Positions 36,488 to 45,985 of a stretch of DNA of 64,000 nt are shown in pieces. The DNA is from JAGVSR01 sp033765145. GTDB taxonomy: Bacteria > Pseudomonadota > Alphaproteobacteria > Rhizobiales > Hyphomicrobiaceae. The translations under genes and the position numbers were made by a program. The notes under the pieces are model-generated. The model saw only the letters and a program-made list of their open reading frames with translations. It was not told where the DNA came from and did no database searches. The number at the start of each line of letters is the position of its first letter. Position 1 is the first letter of the stretch. The DNA is taken from positions 1-64,000 of the forward strand of contig JANRIH010000038.1 of NCBI GenBank assembly GCA_033765145.1. The letters run 5' to 3'.

Positions 36488-36817
36488 TTAAAATATGTTC
36501 GGGGATTCCCACAGTTCCAGCCGGCAAACGAACCAGTCTTCATCCTTCAGCGTTTCAAGAAAAGCTATTGCAGCCGGGAAGCAGCCATTTGCAGCAGCCC
36601 ACTCCAACTGCTGACGAAGCCGAGCATGTTTGACGGCATTGGGAGCGCCGATACCACCGAGGATGTAGGGTACCGGTGGCTTATCGGCCGCCGCTGGGCG
36701 ATGCGCGAGCAGAAGTTTGTGAAACTCCACCCACTTCTTCACAATAGGGCAGGCTCGGTTGCCCGCCCGGTTCGCCCCCAAAAACCTGTCGATCTTTTGA
36801 CGAGTGTCCTCGTCCAC
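36488..36817 (-). CDS. Hypothetical protein (109 residues) between mod and Z1 gene
   Basis: Family not recognised. It is a small, mostly helical soluble protein with conserved-looking blocks WVEFHKLLLAHRP, PYILGGIGAPNAVKHARL and EDWFVCRLELWES. Its start is one base after the mod stop, and the Z1 gene follows directly, so it is part of the same operon. A linker role between methylase and Z1 ATPase is possible but cannot be shown. Confidence 0.7.
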   Translation of the reverse strand: MDEDTRQKIDRFLGANRAGNRACPIVKKWVEFHKLLLAHRPAAADKPPVPYILGGIGAPNAVKHARLRQQLEWAAANGCFPAAIAFLETLKDEDWFVCRLELWESPNIF

Positions 36818-36818
36818 G

Positions 36819-39800
36819 TCATGCCTCCCGCGCCTCGCTCACATCAAACACCTTCAAGACCTCGTCACCGTAGTGGTTGATTGCCTTCACAGCGATCTTG
36901 CCGGTCGAGGACTTGAAGGGGAACGACACGGCGGAGTGCAGCGTCTCCCATGCTTCCTCGTTGATCTCGGCCTTCAGTGCTTTCTGAAGCTTCTCGTAAG
37001 GGTCTTTGCCGCCGAGGAAATAGGCGTGGCGGACGAAGAAGCTGCCCTCGTCGTAGTCGGTGTCGAGGAACCAGCACGCGATGTCGTCGGGGCCGGAGGG
37101 CTTCAGCTCGCCCGTGTTGGGATTGAAGATGTCGAGGCCCTTGATCTCGACCTCGTAGCGGCCGTCCTTCGACTTGCGGAAGTCGATGTCAGGTTCTCCG
37201 AACACGACGAACAGGTTGCCCTGGTCGGCCGCCTTCAGGCGGTCGGCCATACGCAAGTCCTGGTTCATGTTCACGCGCAGGATGGGAAGGCTGCCGATGG
37301 TGTTGATCGTGTCGCCCGTGGCGTGCGCCTCGAAGGCGAAGCCGCAGACAATGAGGATGTCGTAGACGTCGACGGCCTCCTTGGCGGCGGCCACGATCAT
37401 CTGGCGCGAGACAGTGCCGTACTCGGGACCGATGAAGATCGCGGCCTTGCGGACGGGAGCGTCTTCGCTATCGTGTTCCTGATACTCCGCCTTGGCGTTG
37501 ATGTAGCGGCCCGAGGCGGGCCGCATGGAGCCCTTGGTGAAGCGCAGGCGCTCTCCCTTCTTGGTGTTGCCGACGCCGGCCGTCTCCAGGTTGGCCAGCA
37601 CGACGCGCACGAAGTCGTCGCTCTCCTGACGGGCGCTTTTCTGAGCGGCCTCTTTGCGCGCAGCGGTGATGCGGTGATCGTCCGTGTCGTCGGAGCGGAT
37701 CGAAGCCAGCAGGGCTGGATCGTCATCCGTTGCCGAGAGCACACGATGCGGCGACAGGCTTTCGACCGTGAACGGGCCGGCGACGCGTACCGTGCCTTTG
37801 TCCTCGTAGGGCTGGTCGTAGAGGAACTCTGTCTCGGCGTTGCGCGCGATGGAGGCATCGATCTCGCCCTGCCGGGCGCGACGCGCGGTCCAGAAGGCTT
37901 CGTGCAGCGGCAGTGCGGCGGCAGGCAGGGGATCGCCCGCGTGCTCGGGCAGTGTGTCGAGCGTGTATTTGCGGCCGAGAAGCGTGTTGAGGTCTTTCAG
38001 AGGCTTCCCAAACTTCTTATTGTGCTTCGCCAGAATCTCGTCCGTCGCGTCCTCATCGTCCTCCAATTCGGCGCGCTCAGCCTTGAGGTCGAGAATGCGG
38101 GCATGGAGTTTTTGGCACTTTTCGTCCCAGGGGAACACGGGTGGACGCGGCACCCGCCACTCTTCCCACGGCGACCACTTCGGCCGCTCCGACTTGGGCA
38201 GCGTGTCGACATAGAGCTGAATTGCGGTGTTCAAATCCGCCCGCAACTTGTCGACGCCCGGCTGGTGCTTGTCCCATATGACGTCGATCTCGGCATTGTT
38301 GGCAATGGATTTGAGCGTGACGTGCGGCACACGCTTGTAGACGAAGCCGTGCGCAATGTTGTGAGTGAACGGGCCGTCGATCGCCGGCCGCTGGCTAAGT
38401 TCAGCCTCCTTGCCGGCGCCTTCAGCCGAGTCCTTCAGCAGGTAGTGCGGATAGCGCGCGCTCATCAGGCGCGTGCGTGCAAGCGTGAGAGCCACGCGAC
38501 TCGTGTCAATGGTGATCCATCGACGACCCCATTGCTCGGCGACGTAGGCCGTGGTGCCCGATCCGCAGGTTGGATCGATCACAAGATCACCAGGATCCGT
38601 GGTCATCAATAGGCAGCGTTCGACGATCTTGGGTGCCGTTTCGACAATGTAGCGCTTGTCGGCTGCGAAGCCTGCCACTGTGGTATCCGTCCACATGTCA
38701 GAAACAGGAAATGCAGCGAAGTCGTTCAAATACCGAACATAACGCAGTGTGTTGCCCGCGGCCGCCAACCTGTTCGCTCGCTGAAGATGGCCCATGCCAG
38801 CTTCGTTGGTCTTCCAACGCGCTTTATCAGTCGGTCGAAACTCGGACCCCTCGAATCGTACCGTAAACCAGCTAGCTGCGCCTTCTCCCTTTTCTCGCCC
38901 AAGGCTCTGGCTCATTAGATTGTCGCGCGTAAGTAGTCTTCCCTTGATCTGCTCTGGGTTGTCGCGCTCACATGTCGTTAGTGGTCGAACTAAGCCAACA
39001 TCCTCTTCTACATATGAGTATCCGCTTGCTCCCTGTCCGCCGAACTCCTTCGCGCGATATAATTGACGGTACTTCATCCGGCTTCTGTCTTTGCCGTACC
39101 AGATGAGATAGTCGAAAGTTCCTGCGAGATACTCCCGGGTCGAGCCCGAGGTTTTTGCGAATGCGATGACAGCTACGAAATTGTCACCGCCAAAAACCTC
39201 ATCCAGAATGTTTCGCGCAAGATGGACGTTCTCATCGCCGATCTGGAAGAAAAATGAGCCGCTTTCAGCAAGTAGTTCGGCAGCCAGACGAATACGATCA
39301 CGCAAATAGTTTAGATAAGAGTGGACACCCATCGCCCAGGTGTCCCGGAATGCGCGAACGACCTCCGGCTCTCGTGACATTCCTTCCCGCTTCCCATCCT
39401 TTACATCGCGATCCCGCGTCGACACCTGCCAGTTCGAGTTGAACTTGATGCCGTAGGGCGGGTCCAGATAAATCATCTGCACCTTGCCGCGCAGGCCTTC
39501 CTTTTCGGCAAGGCTCGCCATAACGCTAAGGCTGTCGCCCAGGATCAGGCGGTTCGACCACTTGAGGCCGACGCTGTCGTGTTCGTAGTAGCACAGCTTG
39601 TCTTCGATATCGGGGATGCCGTTGAAATCCGCGAACAAGTCCGGCGCATCGTTCTCGTATTTCCAGTCCTCCATGCCCTTCTGCCGGCGGCGGATGTCGT
39701 CGATGATCGCCTTGGGGTGCACCTTCTCCTGGATGTAGATCGGCGCGGCCTCGACGGTGAGCGGCTTTGCGTCCTCCTCGTCCTTGCCCTTCCACACGAG

Positions 39801-40052
39801 TTGCACGTCGCCTTCTCCTCGATCATTGCCTCGCCACGCGAGCTGCGGGTCCAGGTCTGCATTGCGTTTGTAGAGTTCGGGATGCGTCGCGGGCGAGTAG
39901 CGCCGCGCGAATTCGAGTCGCACGGGCGCCGCATCCTCCTCGTGCATGAACGAGGAGTTCTCTTGCGTCGGGATGTTCTTGCGCCGCGTGCTCTTGTGCT
40001 TCAGCGCGTCGACCCGCTTCGGCGCGGACGCGGCGCGAGGTGTTCTTGCCAT
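36819..40052 (-). CDS. Type III-like DNA methyltransferase (Mod)
   Basis: A 1077-residue beta-class amino-methyltransferase. The catalytic IYLDPPYGIKF lies near residue 195, before the SAM-binding DPTCGSGTTAYVAEQWG near 495, which is the beta-class order. The protein is far longer than classical Mod (about 650 residues). The C-terminal ~450 residues include a block with EVEIKGLDIFNPNTGEL near 965 that resembles a degenerate PD-(D/E)XK fold. It would methylate the adenine or cytosine of a host target sequence and work with the upstream Res protein. It starts 9 bp after the res stop. Confidence 0.92.
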   Translation of the reverse strand: MARTPRAASAPKRVDALKHKSTRRKNIPTQENSSFMHEEDAAPVRLEFARRYSPATHPELYKRNADLDPQLAWRGNDRGEGDVQLVWKGKDEEDAKPLTVEAAPIYIQEKVHPKAIIDDIRRRQKGMEDWKYENDAPDLFADFNGIPDIEDKLCYYEHDSVGLKWSNRLILGDSLSVMASLAEKEGLRGKVQMIYLDPPYGIKFNSNWQVSTRDRDVKDGKREGMSREPEVVRAFRDTWAMGVHSYLNYLRDRIRLAAELLAESGSFFFQIGDENVHLARNILDEVFGGDNFVAVIAFAKTSGSTREYLAGTFDYLIWYGKDRSRMKYRQLYRAKEFGGQGASGYSYVEEDVGLVRPLTTCERDNPEQIKGRLLTRDNLMSQSLGREKGEGAASWFTVRFEGSEFRPTDKARWKTNEAGMGHLQRANRLAAAGNTLRYVRYLNDFAAFPVSDMWTDTTVAGFAADKRYIVETAPKIVERCLLMTTDPGDLVIDPTCGSGTTAYVAEQWGRRWITIDTSRVALTLARTRLMSARYPHYLLKDSAEGAGKEAELSQRPAIDGPFTHNIAHGFVYKRVPHVTLKSIANNAEIDVIWDKHQPGVDKLRADLNTAIQLYVDTLPKSERPKWSPWEEWRVPRPPVFPWDEKCQKLHARILDLKAERAELEDDEDATDEILAKHNKKFGKPLKDLNTLLGRKYTLDTLPEHAGDPLPAAALPLHEAFWTARRARQGEIDASIARNAETEFLYDQPYEDKGTVRVAGPFTVESLSPHRVLSATDDDPALLASIRSDDTDDHRITAARKEAAQKSARQESDDFVRVVLANLETAGVGNTKKGERLRFTKGSMRPASGRYINAKAEYQEHDSEDAPVRKAAIFIGPEYGTVSRQMIVAAAKEAVDVYDILIVCGFAFEAHATGDTINTIGSLPILRVNMNQDLRMADRLKAADQGNLFVVFGEPDIDFRKSKDGRYEVEIKGLDIFNPNTGELKPSGPDDIACWFLDTDYDEGSFFVRHAYFLGGKDPYEKLQKALKAEINEEAWETLHSAVSFPFKSSTGKIAVKAINHYGDEVLKVFDVSEAREA

Positions 40053-40061
40053 GTCTTGCCC

Positions 40062-43000
40062 CTACGCCGCCTGCTCGGTGCCGAGCTTTGTCGCCCGCTT
40101 CACCGCTTCGCCGAGCCATTCCTCGATCATCGCCAGAACCGTCTCCCCCTGCTTCGCATCGCCCCAGACACTGTCTGTAAATTGGAGCGTCATATCCGTC
40201 GGCTCGACGATCTCGATGGCGTGCCAGCGGCCCCAGCGTCCGTCATTGTTCACAGCCGGCACCCAAAGGCGGGATAGCGCATCGCGCTTGGCTTCCGCGT
40301 CGGGCCCACGATGCCCTTTGATCTCGACCACGACCTTCAGCAGATCGGGCTGCCCATCATCCACCAGCACGATGAAGTCCGGCCGGTAGGCGTGCTCATC
40401 GCCCAGAAAGGTATAGGGCACTTCGAAGCCGAGACCATTGTTCTTGACGTAGCCCTTTACGCGGTCGAGCTTTTCGATGCGCTCGGCGAAGGCGGCCTCC
40501 CAGGTCGACTCCCACAGCACATAGTTGATCTGGCACTTCGTGGGGTCGGTCTTCAGCAGCGTCGTGCGCGTCGTGAAGAAATCCACGAACCGGCTCGACC
40601 CGGTCGGATCGGCCGCGACGACGGGGCGGATTTTTTCCTGACCGGCCGTTTCAAGAGTGTCGGCGCAGGCTGAGATCATCTTTGAGACGGCCTCGTCGCG
40701 AAGGGCCGTATAGGAGAGGTAGCCAGCATTGCGCCCATCCTTGAGATGCAGGCACTCGCGAATCCACTGTTTGGCAAGGCTCAGGAACTGCGGAAAGAGC
40801 GTCACCGGCTCTGGGTTCGACTCCCCTGAAAGACGGGACCATTTCTCCAACGTGCGCTTGGCCAGCATGAAGGCAACGGTCTGCTCGCGAATGTCGCCCA
40901 GCTCATTCTTGAGAACGTTCGAGCGGCCGACCAGTGGATCGGTCTCCGTCTTGTCCGGTATCTCGGGCCACAGCGCAGATAGCGTCATATGGCTTTCGGG
41001 CGTAAAGCGTGCCGTCAGCTTGCCCTTGGGAAACTCGACCCGATAGCCTTCCAGACGTGGGAACTTAATCTCTGGTGCTGTCTTGGCGTGTTCGGCATAG
41101 ACGCGGAACCGCTCCTTTGGTGGCTTAAAGTCCTTTTCTGAGTTTGCCGGCATGAACGAGAACGGGACGCCCAGAACCTCGGCATACTGCGGAGCCAGCA
41201 TTCCCTGATCGTCTGGATCGTAATTTGTTCTCCGCAACGCGCGACCGACAACTTGTTCGCACAGCAACTGTGTGCCAAAGGCGCGGCAGCCGAGGACGTG
41301 GGTGACCGTATTGGCGTCCCAGCCCTCGGTCAGCATTGAGACCGAGACGATACAGCGGACCTGCTCGCCGAGCTTGCCCTTGCGACCGACCGTGTTCATT
41401 ACCTCGCGCAGAAGCTCTGCGTCGTCGATCTTCTCGACGTCGCGCGACGGGTCGCGTTGGCGCAATTCCTTCTTGAAGGACTCGATCTCATCGCGCGCCA
41501 CGTCTCGGAAGCTATCGGAAAGGGCGTCTCCGGATTCGAGCTGCGCGGAGTCGATGAGGATCGTATGCCGGTGCGACAGGGGCTTTCCGCTCTCGACGTT
41601 GTTGAAAAGCGGCAGGTTGCCGGCCTTCCATCGCTGCTTCGCCTCGTCCTCCTCATCCGGGTTCTCGCAGTAGCCGGCGATCCACTCGTAGACCATCTTC
41701 GACGTCGTTGTGTTGTTGCATACGACGATGAAGACGGGCGGCGTCTCGGACTTGCCGGCCCAAGCCGCATCCGTCTTCTCATAATCGCGGTATAGCGCCA
41801 ACAGCGCGGCCTCCAACTGCTCTGGCAAATCACTCGCGGCCATCTCCCCACCGGTTCTGCGACCGCGGCGAGTGAGCTTCTGACGCACGTGCTTATAGAC
41901 GTGGCGAAAGATGGGTTCGTTCGCCTGGATGACGTCATCGCGGGTCGGCACGCGCGGCACCTTCACGATGCCACTCTCGATGGCGTCCATCAGAGAGAAG
42001 TCCGACACGACCCACCCGAACAGCTCACCCTCGCGATAACCCGAACCGCGCAGAAAGAAGGGCGTGGCTGAGAGATCGTAGACAGCTTTCACGTCCAAGA
42101 CAGACTGCACGGCCCTTATGCCGTTTATCCACAGGCGGGCCGTTTCGTTGTTCTGCTCTGCGTCAGCCTTCGCCTCCGCCGCCGTTTCTTCGGCGGCGCG
42201 GTCCACTTGAGTTTCCGCTTCGGCCCCAGTCTTCGGTTTCTCCTGATAACAGTGGTGCGCCTCGTCGTTGATGACGATGATGCCACGCCGGCCCATGAGC
42301 GAACCCATCACCCGCTGAACCATCTGCCCATCGGTCTCGCGGAAGCGCTCGTTGAACTCTTCTTCCGTCTCGCGTCCACGCAGGACCTCGGCTGTACCCT
42401 TGGCGAGCGGCTGCTTTCTTCGCTGGAATGCGTGGTAGTTCGTGACGACGATGCGCGCCTTGTGGAGGTCGGGCATCATGTCGCGCGGCACGATCGAGAG
42501 CCGCTCGTAGATTGAATCGGGGGCCTCGGGCAGCAACACGCGCAGGCGGTCTTTGATCGTGATGCCGGGCGCCACGATCAAAAACGCGTCGGTGAACATC
42601 TTCGAGTTGGGCCGGCGCGCCTTATTGACGGTGTGCCACGCTATCAACATGGCCATCACTGTGGTCTTGCCGGCGCCGGTTGCCAGCTTCATCGCAAGAC
42701 GAAACAAGCCCGGATTGGCAGCCTCGCTGTGCGCTTCGGCGGCATTGGCGAGTTCCTGGAACGCCTTGTTCTTCGGTGCGACCTCGGTCAGCCAGATGAT
42801 CGTCTCGGCTGCTTCCACCTGACAGAAGAACAGCGGCTTGCGGTCCGGACCGGGCTTGCGCCAGTGTTCGAGAAGGCGGGCCGTCTCATACGTGACGCCA
42901 CTCTGGCCGACAGGCAGCTTTCTCCACTCGTCGACTCGATCACGGATGCGGTTGACGAGATCGTTGGTTTTGACGCTGGCGGTGCCTTCAATGTCGTACT

Positions 43001-43172
43001 CGAACTCAGCCTGCCCGGCAGTCCTCCTCGCCCTCGGGATTGGCACGATGTAGGAGCTCGGGCGGCGCCCCGGGAGGGTTTCCCCGGTCGGCATGCCGCG
43101 CTCGTTCAGGGCCCAGTGTCGGGCCGGGTAGGAGAACGGCGAATCCAGGATCGGGTTGTTGAGTGAGGGCAT
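40062..43172 (-). CDS. Type III-like restriction enzyme, SF2 helicase plus nuclease (Res)
   Basis: A 1036-residue protein. The SF2 motor has Walker A KLATGAGKTTVMAM near residue 165, Walker B IVINDEAHHC near 300, DLSATPFF, and the late motif QVVGRALRR. The C-terminus has EVPYTFLGDEHAYRPDFIVL followed by VVVEIKGHRG near 955, the P-D...E-x-K set of a PD-(D/E)XK nuclease. It matches the BPTD_3080-type Res family rather than classical EcoP1 Res. It is first in the operon res-mod-109 aa-Z1. Residues look intact for ATP hydrolysis and cleavage. Confidence 0.92.
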   Translation of the reverse strand: MPSLNNPILDSPFSYPARHWALNERGMPTGETLPGRRPSSYIVPIPRARRTAGQAEFEYDIEGTASVKTNDLVNRIRDRVDEWRKLPVGQSGVTYETARLLEHWRKPGPDRKPLFFCQVEAAETIIWLTEVAPKNKAFQELANAAEAHSEAANPGLFRLAMKLATGAGKTTVMAMLIAWHTVNKARRPNSKMFTDAFLIVAPGITIKDRLRVLLPEAPDSIYERLSIVPRDMMPDLHKARIVVTNYHAFQRRKQPLAKGTAEVLRGRETEEEFNERFRETDGQMVQRVMGSLMGRRGIIVINDEAHHCYQEKPKTGAEAETQVDRAAEETAAEAKADAEQNNETARLWINGIRAVQSVLDVKAVYDLSATPFFLRGSGYREGELFGWVVSDFSLMDAIESGIVKVPRVPTRDDVIQANEPIFRHVYKHVRQKLTRRGRRTGGEMAASDLPEQLEAALLALYRDYEKTDAAWAGKSETPPVFIVVCNNTTTSKMVYEWIAGYCENPDEEDEAKQRWKAGNLPLFNNVESGKPLSHRHTILIDSAQLESGDALSDSFRDVARDEIESFKKELRQRDPSRDVEKIDDAELLREVMNTVGRKGKLGEQVRCIVSVSMLTEGWDANTVTHVLGCRAFGTQLLCEQVVGRALRRTNYDPDDQGMLAPQYAEVLGVPFSFMPANSEKDFKPPKERFRVYAEHAKTAPEIKFPRLEGYRVEFPKGKLTARFTPESHMTLSALWPEIPDKTETDPLVGRSNVLKNELGDIREQTVAFMLAKRTLEKWSRLSGESNPEPVTLFPQFLSLAKQWIRECLHLKDGRNAGYLSYTALRDEAVSKMISACADTLETAGQEKIRPVVAADPTGSSRFVDFFTTRTTLLKTDPTKCQINYVLWESTWEAAFAERIEKLDRVKGYVKNNGLGFEVPYTFLGDEHAYRPDFIVLVDDGQPDLLKVVVEIKGHRGPDAEAKRDALSRLWVPAVNNDGRWGRWHAIEIVEPTDMTLQFTDSVWGDAKQGETVLAMIEEWLGEAVKRATKLGTEQAA

Positions 43173-43345
43173 CTTCGGTCCGGTTCGGATGACAGCAGAC
43201 GGATCGTAAAGTTAATGCCGTCAATAACAACCCCAGCGACGACTTTTCCCTGTTATCGGCTCGGCTGCAGGACGTACCGCCTGGCTCCATGTGGGAGGCC
43301 GAAGGCGTGCGTATTGCGATATCCTGTGGGGCAGTTCCAAAGTTA

Positions 43346-43358
43346 GGGCGTGACGCCC
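43346..43358 (-). terminator. Short hairpin after the 44-codon ORF
   Basis: GGGCG-TGA-CGCCC forms a 5-bp GC stem with a 3-nt loop, starting 1 bp after the small ORF stop on the minus strand. Only TAACTTT follows, so it is a weak intrinsic terminator candidate that could separate the OLD transcript from res. Confidence 0.35.
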
Positions 43359-43359
43359 C

Positions 43360-43494
43360 TTACCTGCCGGGATCATCGTCCCGACGCTTCTGCATGCTCT
43401 CGACATTGATGTCCCGTAAGCGAACGTATTTTTCGTCGAAAATCGGGAATTCCCGATCAAAATCACTCCCAGCTCGAATTCTAGCACTGGCCAT
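43360..43494 (-). CDS. Small ORF (44 residues) between OLD gene and res
   Basis: An ATG at 43494 opens a 44-residue acidic ORF (RAGSDFDREFPIFDEKYVRL ... RRDDDPGR). Its composition is like that of a real soluble protein, not a shadow frame, and no larger gene covers the region. It lies 33 bp after the OLD stop and is followed by a hairpin. A TTG at 43519 in the same frame could add 8 or so residues. It may be the remnant of a longer gene. No similarity can be named. Confidence 0.4.
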   Translation of the reverse strand: MASARIRAGSDFDREFPIFDEKYVRLRDINVESMQKRRDDDPGR

Positions 43495-43527
43495 GCAGAG
43501 AGCGACTTGGTCTTTTAGCAAGGAGTA

Positions 43528-45477
43528 CTAGTTTTCAATAATTGGCCTGAGCGACATGACGGCATTGACGATCGCCACCAGGGTCTTCGGCGCCTTCCCC
43601 TCCTTTGCCGCGTCGGCGATCAGATCAAACATCACAACTGGCGACTTCTGGGCGTCGTTGTCTCTGGCGAGGTCATACTTAGCCTTCAGCTCGTCGAGCT
43701 TCTTTCGGTAGAAGTCGGCACCAATCTCCGCCTTGAGTGTCTGTTCGAGCTTTACCCGGAAGCAGGCGTAGTTTGGGGCGACTTTGTCAGTCGCATCGGC
43801 GATATCGGCTTCGGAGGTTCCGAAGACGCGCTGCAGCGCCCTGTTGGTATCGGGCTTGAAGTCGTTCGCGTTGCCTTCGTCACAGTCCCAAACGGCGTAT
43901 GTCGGTATACCCAGGGCGCGGAAGACGACGGCTGGTCGGTCAATGTTCGTTTTGCCGTTCACGGGGACGACGGCGATTTCGTTCTCTTCCAGGTCTTCAC
44001 CGAGGTGCCGCGCAGTAGCAAGTAAGGCCGCTCGGTCACTAGGACCCTCAACGAGGACAGTTACGGATGAGAAGAAACCTTCCGCAACGCCCGTGTCGAT
44101 GATGTGCAATCGGCTTCTTAGGCCATCGGCACTGAATTTCCCATTAGCCTGGTGAGCGCTATCCAGGGTCTTGGCCACATGATCTAGCGATACGGAACAC
44201 GGTACTGACTCTCGTTGCCCATCCTGCTTTACGCGTCTCATCAATCTGACTTGGTCGAACCGTTCCATTGCGACGAACATTGGCGAGTGTGAGCAGTAGA
44301 TAATCTGAATACGCTTACCGAGACCTGCCAGTTTGCCGCTGCTGAGTGCATCAAGTACACGCGCGAAGTGTCGTTGCTTGGTCGGGTGCTGGTACAGTTC
44401 AGGCTCTTCGATTGCTAGTATCAGGTCAGGCTCAGCGAGTTTGAATTCGGCCGCTTCTTCCTTTAGTTCGCCTTGCATACTTGCGGTGGCCAGGTGCTGA
44501 AGGAGCGTCATGATCAATGCTCTTTGCAGACCGTGGCCTGTTCTATCGACGGCTGACGAGAAACCATCGTCGTTCAAACGGATAGCTGCATTCGGAAGCG
44601 GAACCTTGAGCGCGTCTCGTTGAAGCCAGTCCAATTCGACGGACGTGTCCGGATAGTACGTCTTGAGCGTTCCGGAAAGAGTGCTCGCGAGCCCGCCGAG
44701 TTCGGTAAGCTTGGCTGGATCGGTGAGCGCCTGATACTCGGCTTCGACTTTGTTCCTGAACTCTTTGATCTCGGGCCTTGCTTCGATCGCTGATCGTACG
44801 ATCAGGTCCATCAGCAGCGTGATCGGTGTCCCCTTGCCTTCGGCGACATCCTGTGCGGCGTCTCTGACGGCAGGCACGAATACGAAGGCAGTTGATGAGG
44901 ACAATTTGCCTTGCGCTACGCTTTCGAAACCGAAAAACTGACCGTCGTCGCGCAATGCTTGGCATTTATCAGGGTGTGCTGCTTCCCATTCCGTCAGTGC
45001 GGCTTCAATTGCAGGCCCGGTCTTTGCAACTTTGTCGAGGTCGGGATGAGTGGGCAGGAGCGCCCTATATGCTTCAGTCTTCTCGGCAGCTTTTGCGGCA
45101 GCTCGGACAGCTTGGAATGCTGGATATGCCAACTGCACACCGTGGTATCTGCCATTGTTCTTGCCGCTGGTGGCCGAGAAGACCCGGGAGACCCTGAGCT
45201 CGTCCGCTTCATTGATATGGCCTTTGAAGGTCTCCTTCTCGTGATCGCTAAACCCATGGAAGGTGAGCGCGATCTCTATCTCTTTGGTATCGTCCCGAGC
45301 GAAGAAGTCATCGCGCGTCACCGTGGTCTTGGCTGGGGCGTAAAACAGATCAAGCGCTTTGATTACAGTTGACTTGCCGCAACCGTTCCCTCCGATGAGA
45401 CGGGTCTGATCTCCGAAGTCGATGGTCGCCTGCTTAATGGATCGGTAGTTGCTGATTTCAGCGCGCTTGAGCCGCAT
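43528..45477 (-). CDS. OLD-family ABC ATPase with TOPRIM nuclease domain
   Basis: A 649-residue protein. The N-terminal ABC ATPase has Walker A LIGGNGCGKSTVIKAL near residue 28-42, and Walker B DLILAIEEPELYQHP near 352 followed by the IYCSHSPMF H-loop. The C-terminal TOPRIM has VLVEGPSDRAALL near 470 and AVWDCDEGNANDF near 528, the Glu and Asp-x-Asp metal residues. OLD and the Gabija protein GajA share this layout. No UvrD-type helicase (gajB or class 2 partner) is next to it, so it looks like a stand-alone class 1 OLD nuclease. Confidence 0.88.
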   Translation of the reverse strand: MRLKRAEISNYRSIKQATIDFGDQTRLIGGNGCGKSTVIKALDLFYAPAKTTVTRDDFFARDDTKEIEIALTFHGFSDHEKETFKGHINEADELRVSRVFSATSGKNNGRYHGVQLAYPAFQAVRAAAKAAEKTEAYRALLPTHPDLDKVAKTGPAIEAALTEWEAAHPDKCQALRDDGQFFGFESVAQGKLSSSTAFVFVPAVRDAAQDVAEGKGTPITLLMDLIVRSAIEARPEIKEFRNKVEAEYQALTDPAKLTELGGLASTLSGTLKTYYPDTSVELDWLQRDALKVPLPNAAIRLNDDGFSSAVDRTGHGLQRALIMTLLQHLATASMQGELKEEAAEFKLAEPDLILAIEEPELYQHPTKQRHFARVLDALSSGKLAGLGKRIQIIYCSHSPMFVAMERFDQVRLMRRVKQDGQRESVPCSVSLDHVAKTLDSAHQANGKFSADGLRSRLHIIDTGVAEGFFSSVTVLVEGPSDRAALLATARHLGEDLEENEIAVVPVNGKTNIDRPAVVFRALGIPTYAVWDCDEGNANDFKPDTNRALQRVFGTSEADIADATDKVAPNYACFRVKLEQTLKAEIGADFYRKKLDELKAKYDLARDNDAQKSPVVMFDLIADAAKEGKAPKTLVAIVNAVMSLRPIIEN

Positions 45478-45985
45478 AGCTAAACCTGAAGCAAGATTCG
45501 AGTTACCGGTTAGTGTAGTTGCAACGGCGCTGCCTGTCGCTACGCGGCGGTGTGGATCTTGGGCATGGCGCAGGCGCAGCCTTTCGATTCATCGCCGGGA
45601 TTTTTGCGTTTGAAGGTCGAGACGCCATACTTTGGCGGCACCCCCACTCATAATTCAGTTTTCGCTCGACGTCGGCTCCTTCTGCCCTTGGTCGTATGCA
45701 ATGACGATCAAACGTTTTTCAAATACGACTCCGTAGTCATCCAAGCCGAAGCGCACAAAATCTTGTTGACCGTATCATGCTACCGAGGGCTCAGATGCGA
45801 CTGACTCTTCTCACGCAGATCGGCCCGCTCCCGGCAACTCTTGACTGGACTTTGCGACCGACTGGAGCGGTACTGTTGTCGACGGGCGCGGCAATGGCCG
45901 CGAGGTCCGCCCCGGGTGAAGAACTTCGGGGCTTCTGGTGGTGCAAGGCGGCGCATCCCGCGTAGCCTGACACCGGAGCCCCCCG
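45478..45985. other. 508-bp gap between OLD gene and DUF3489 gene
   Basis: This is the divergent region between the leftward OLD gene and the rightward recombinase module. A plus-strand ORF at 45550-45804 (84 codons) has ordinary residues in places, but no ribosome-binding site and no family resemblance, so I do not call it. Promoters for both directions must lie here; none is clear enough to mark. It may mark the joint between defence cargo and mobility module. Confidence 0.4.

Noticed and set aside
36804..38612. 602-codon plus-strand ORF opposite mod
   Set aside because: Antisense frame of a high-GC gene; the mod frame has all catalytic motifs while this one has none.
43528..45477. Gabija (GajA) call for the OLD-type gene
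   Set aside because: No UvrD-like gajB neighbour on either side, so only OLD family is claimed.
45550..45804. 84-codon plus-strand ORF upstream of the DUF3489 gene
   Set aside because: No ribosome-binding site, no recognisable family, and a composition typical of open non-coding GC-rich DNA.
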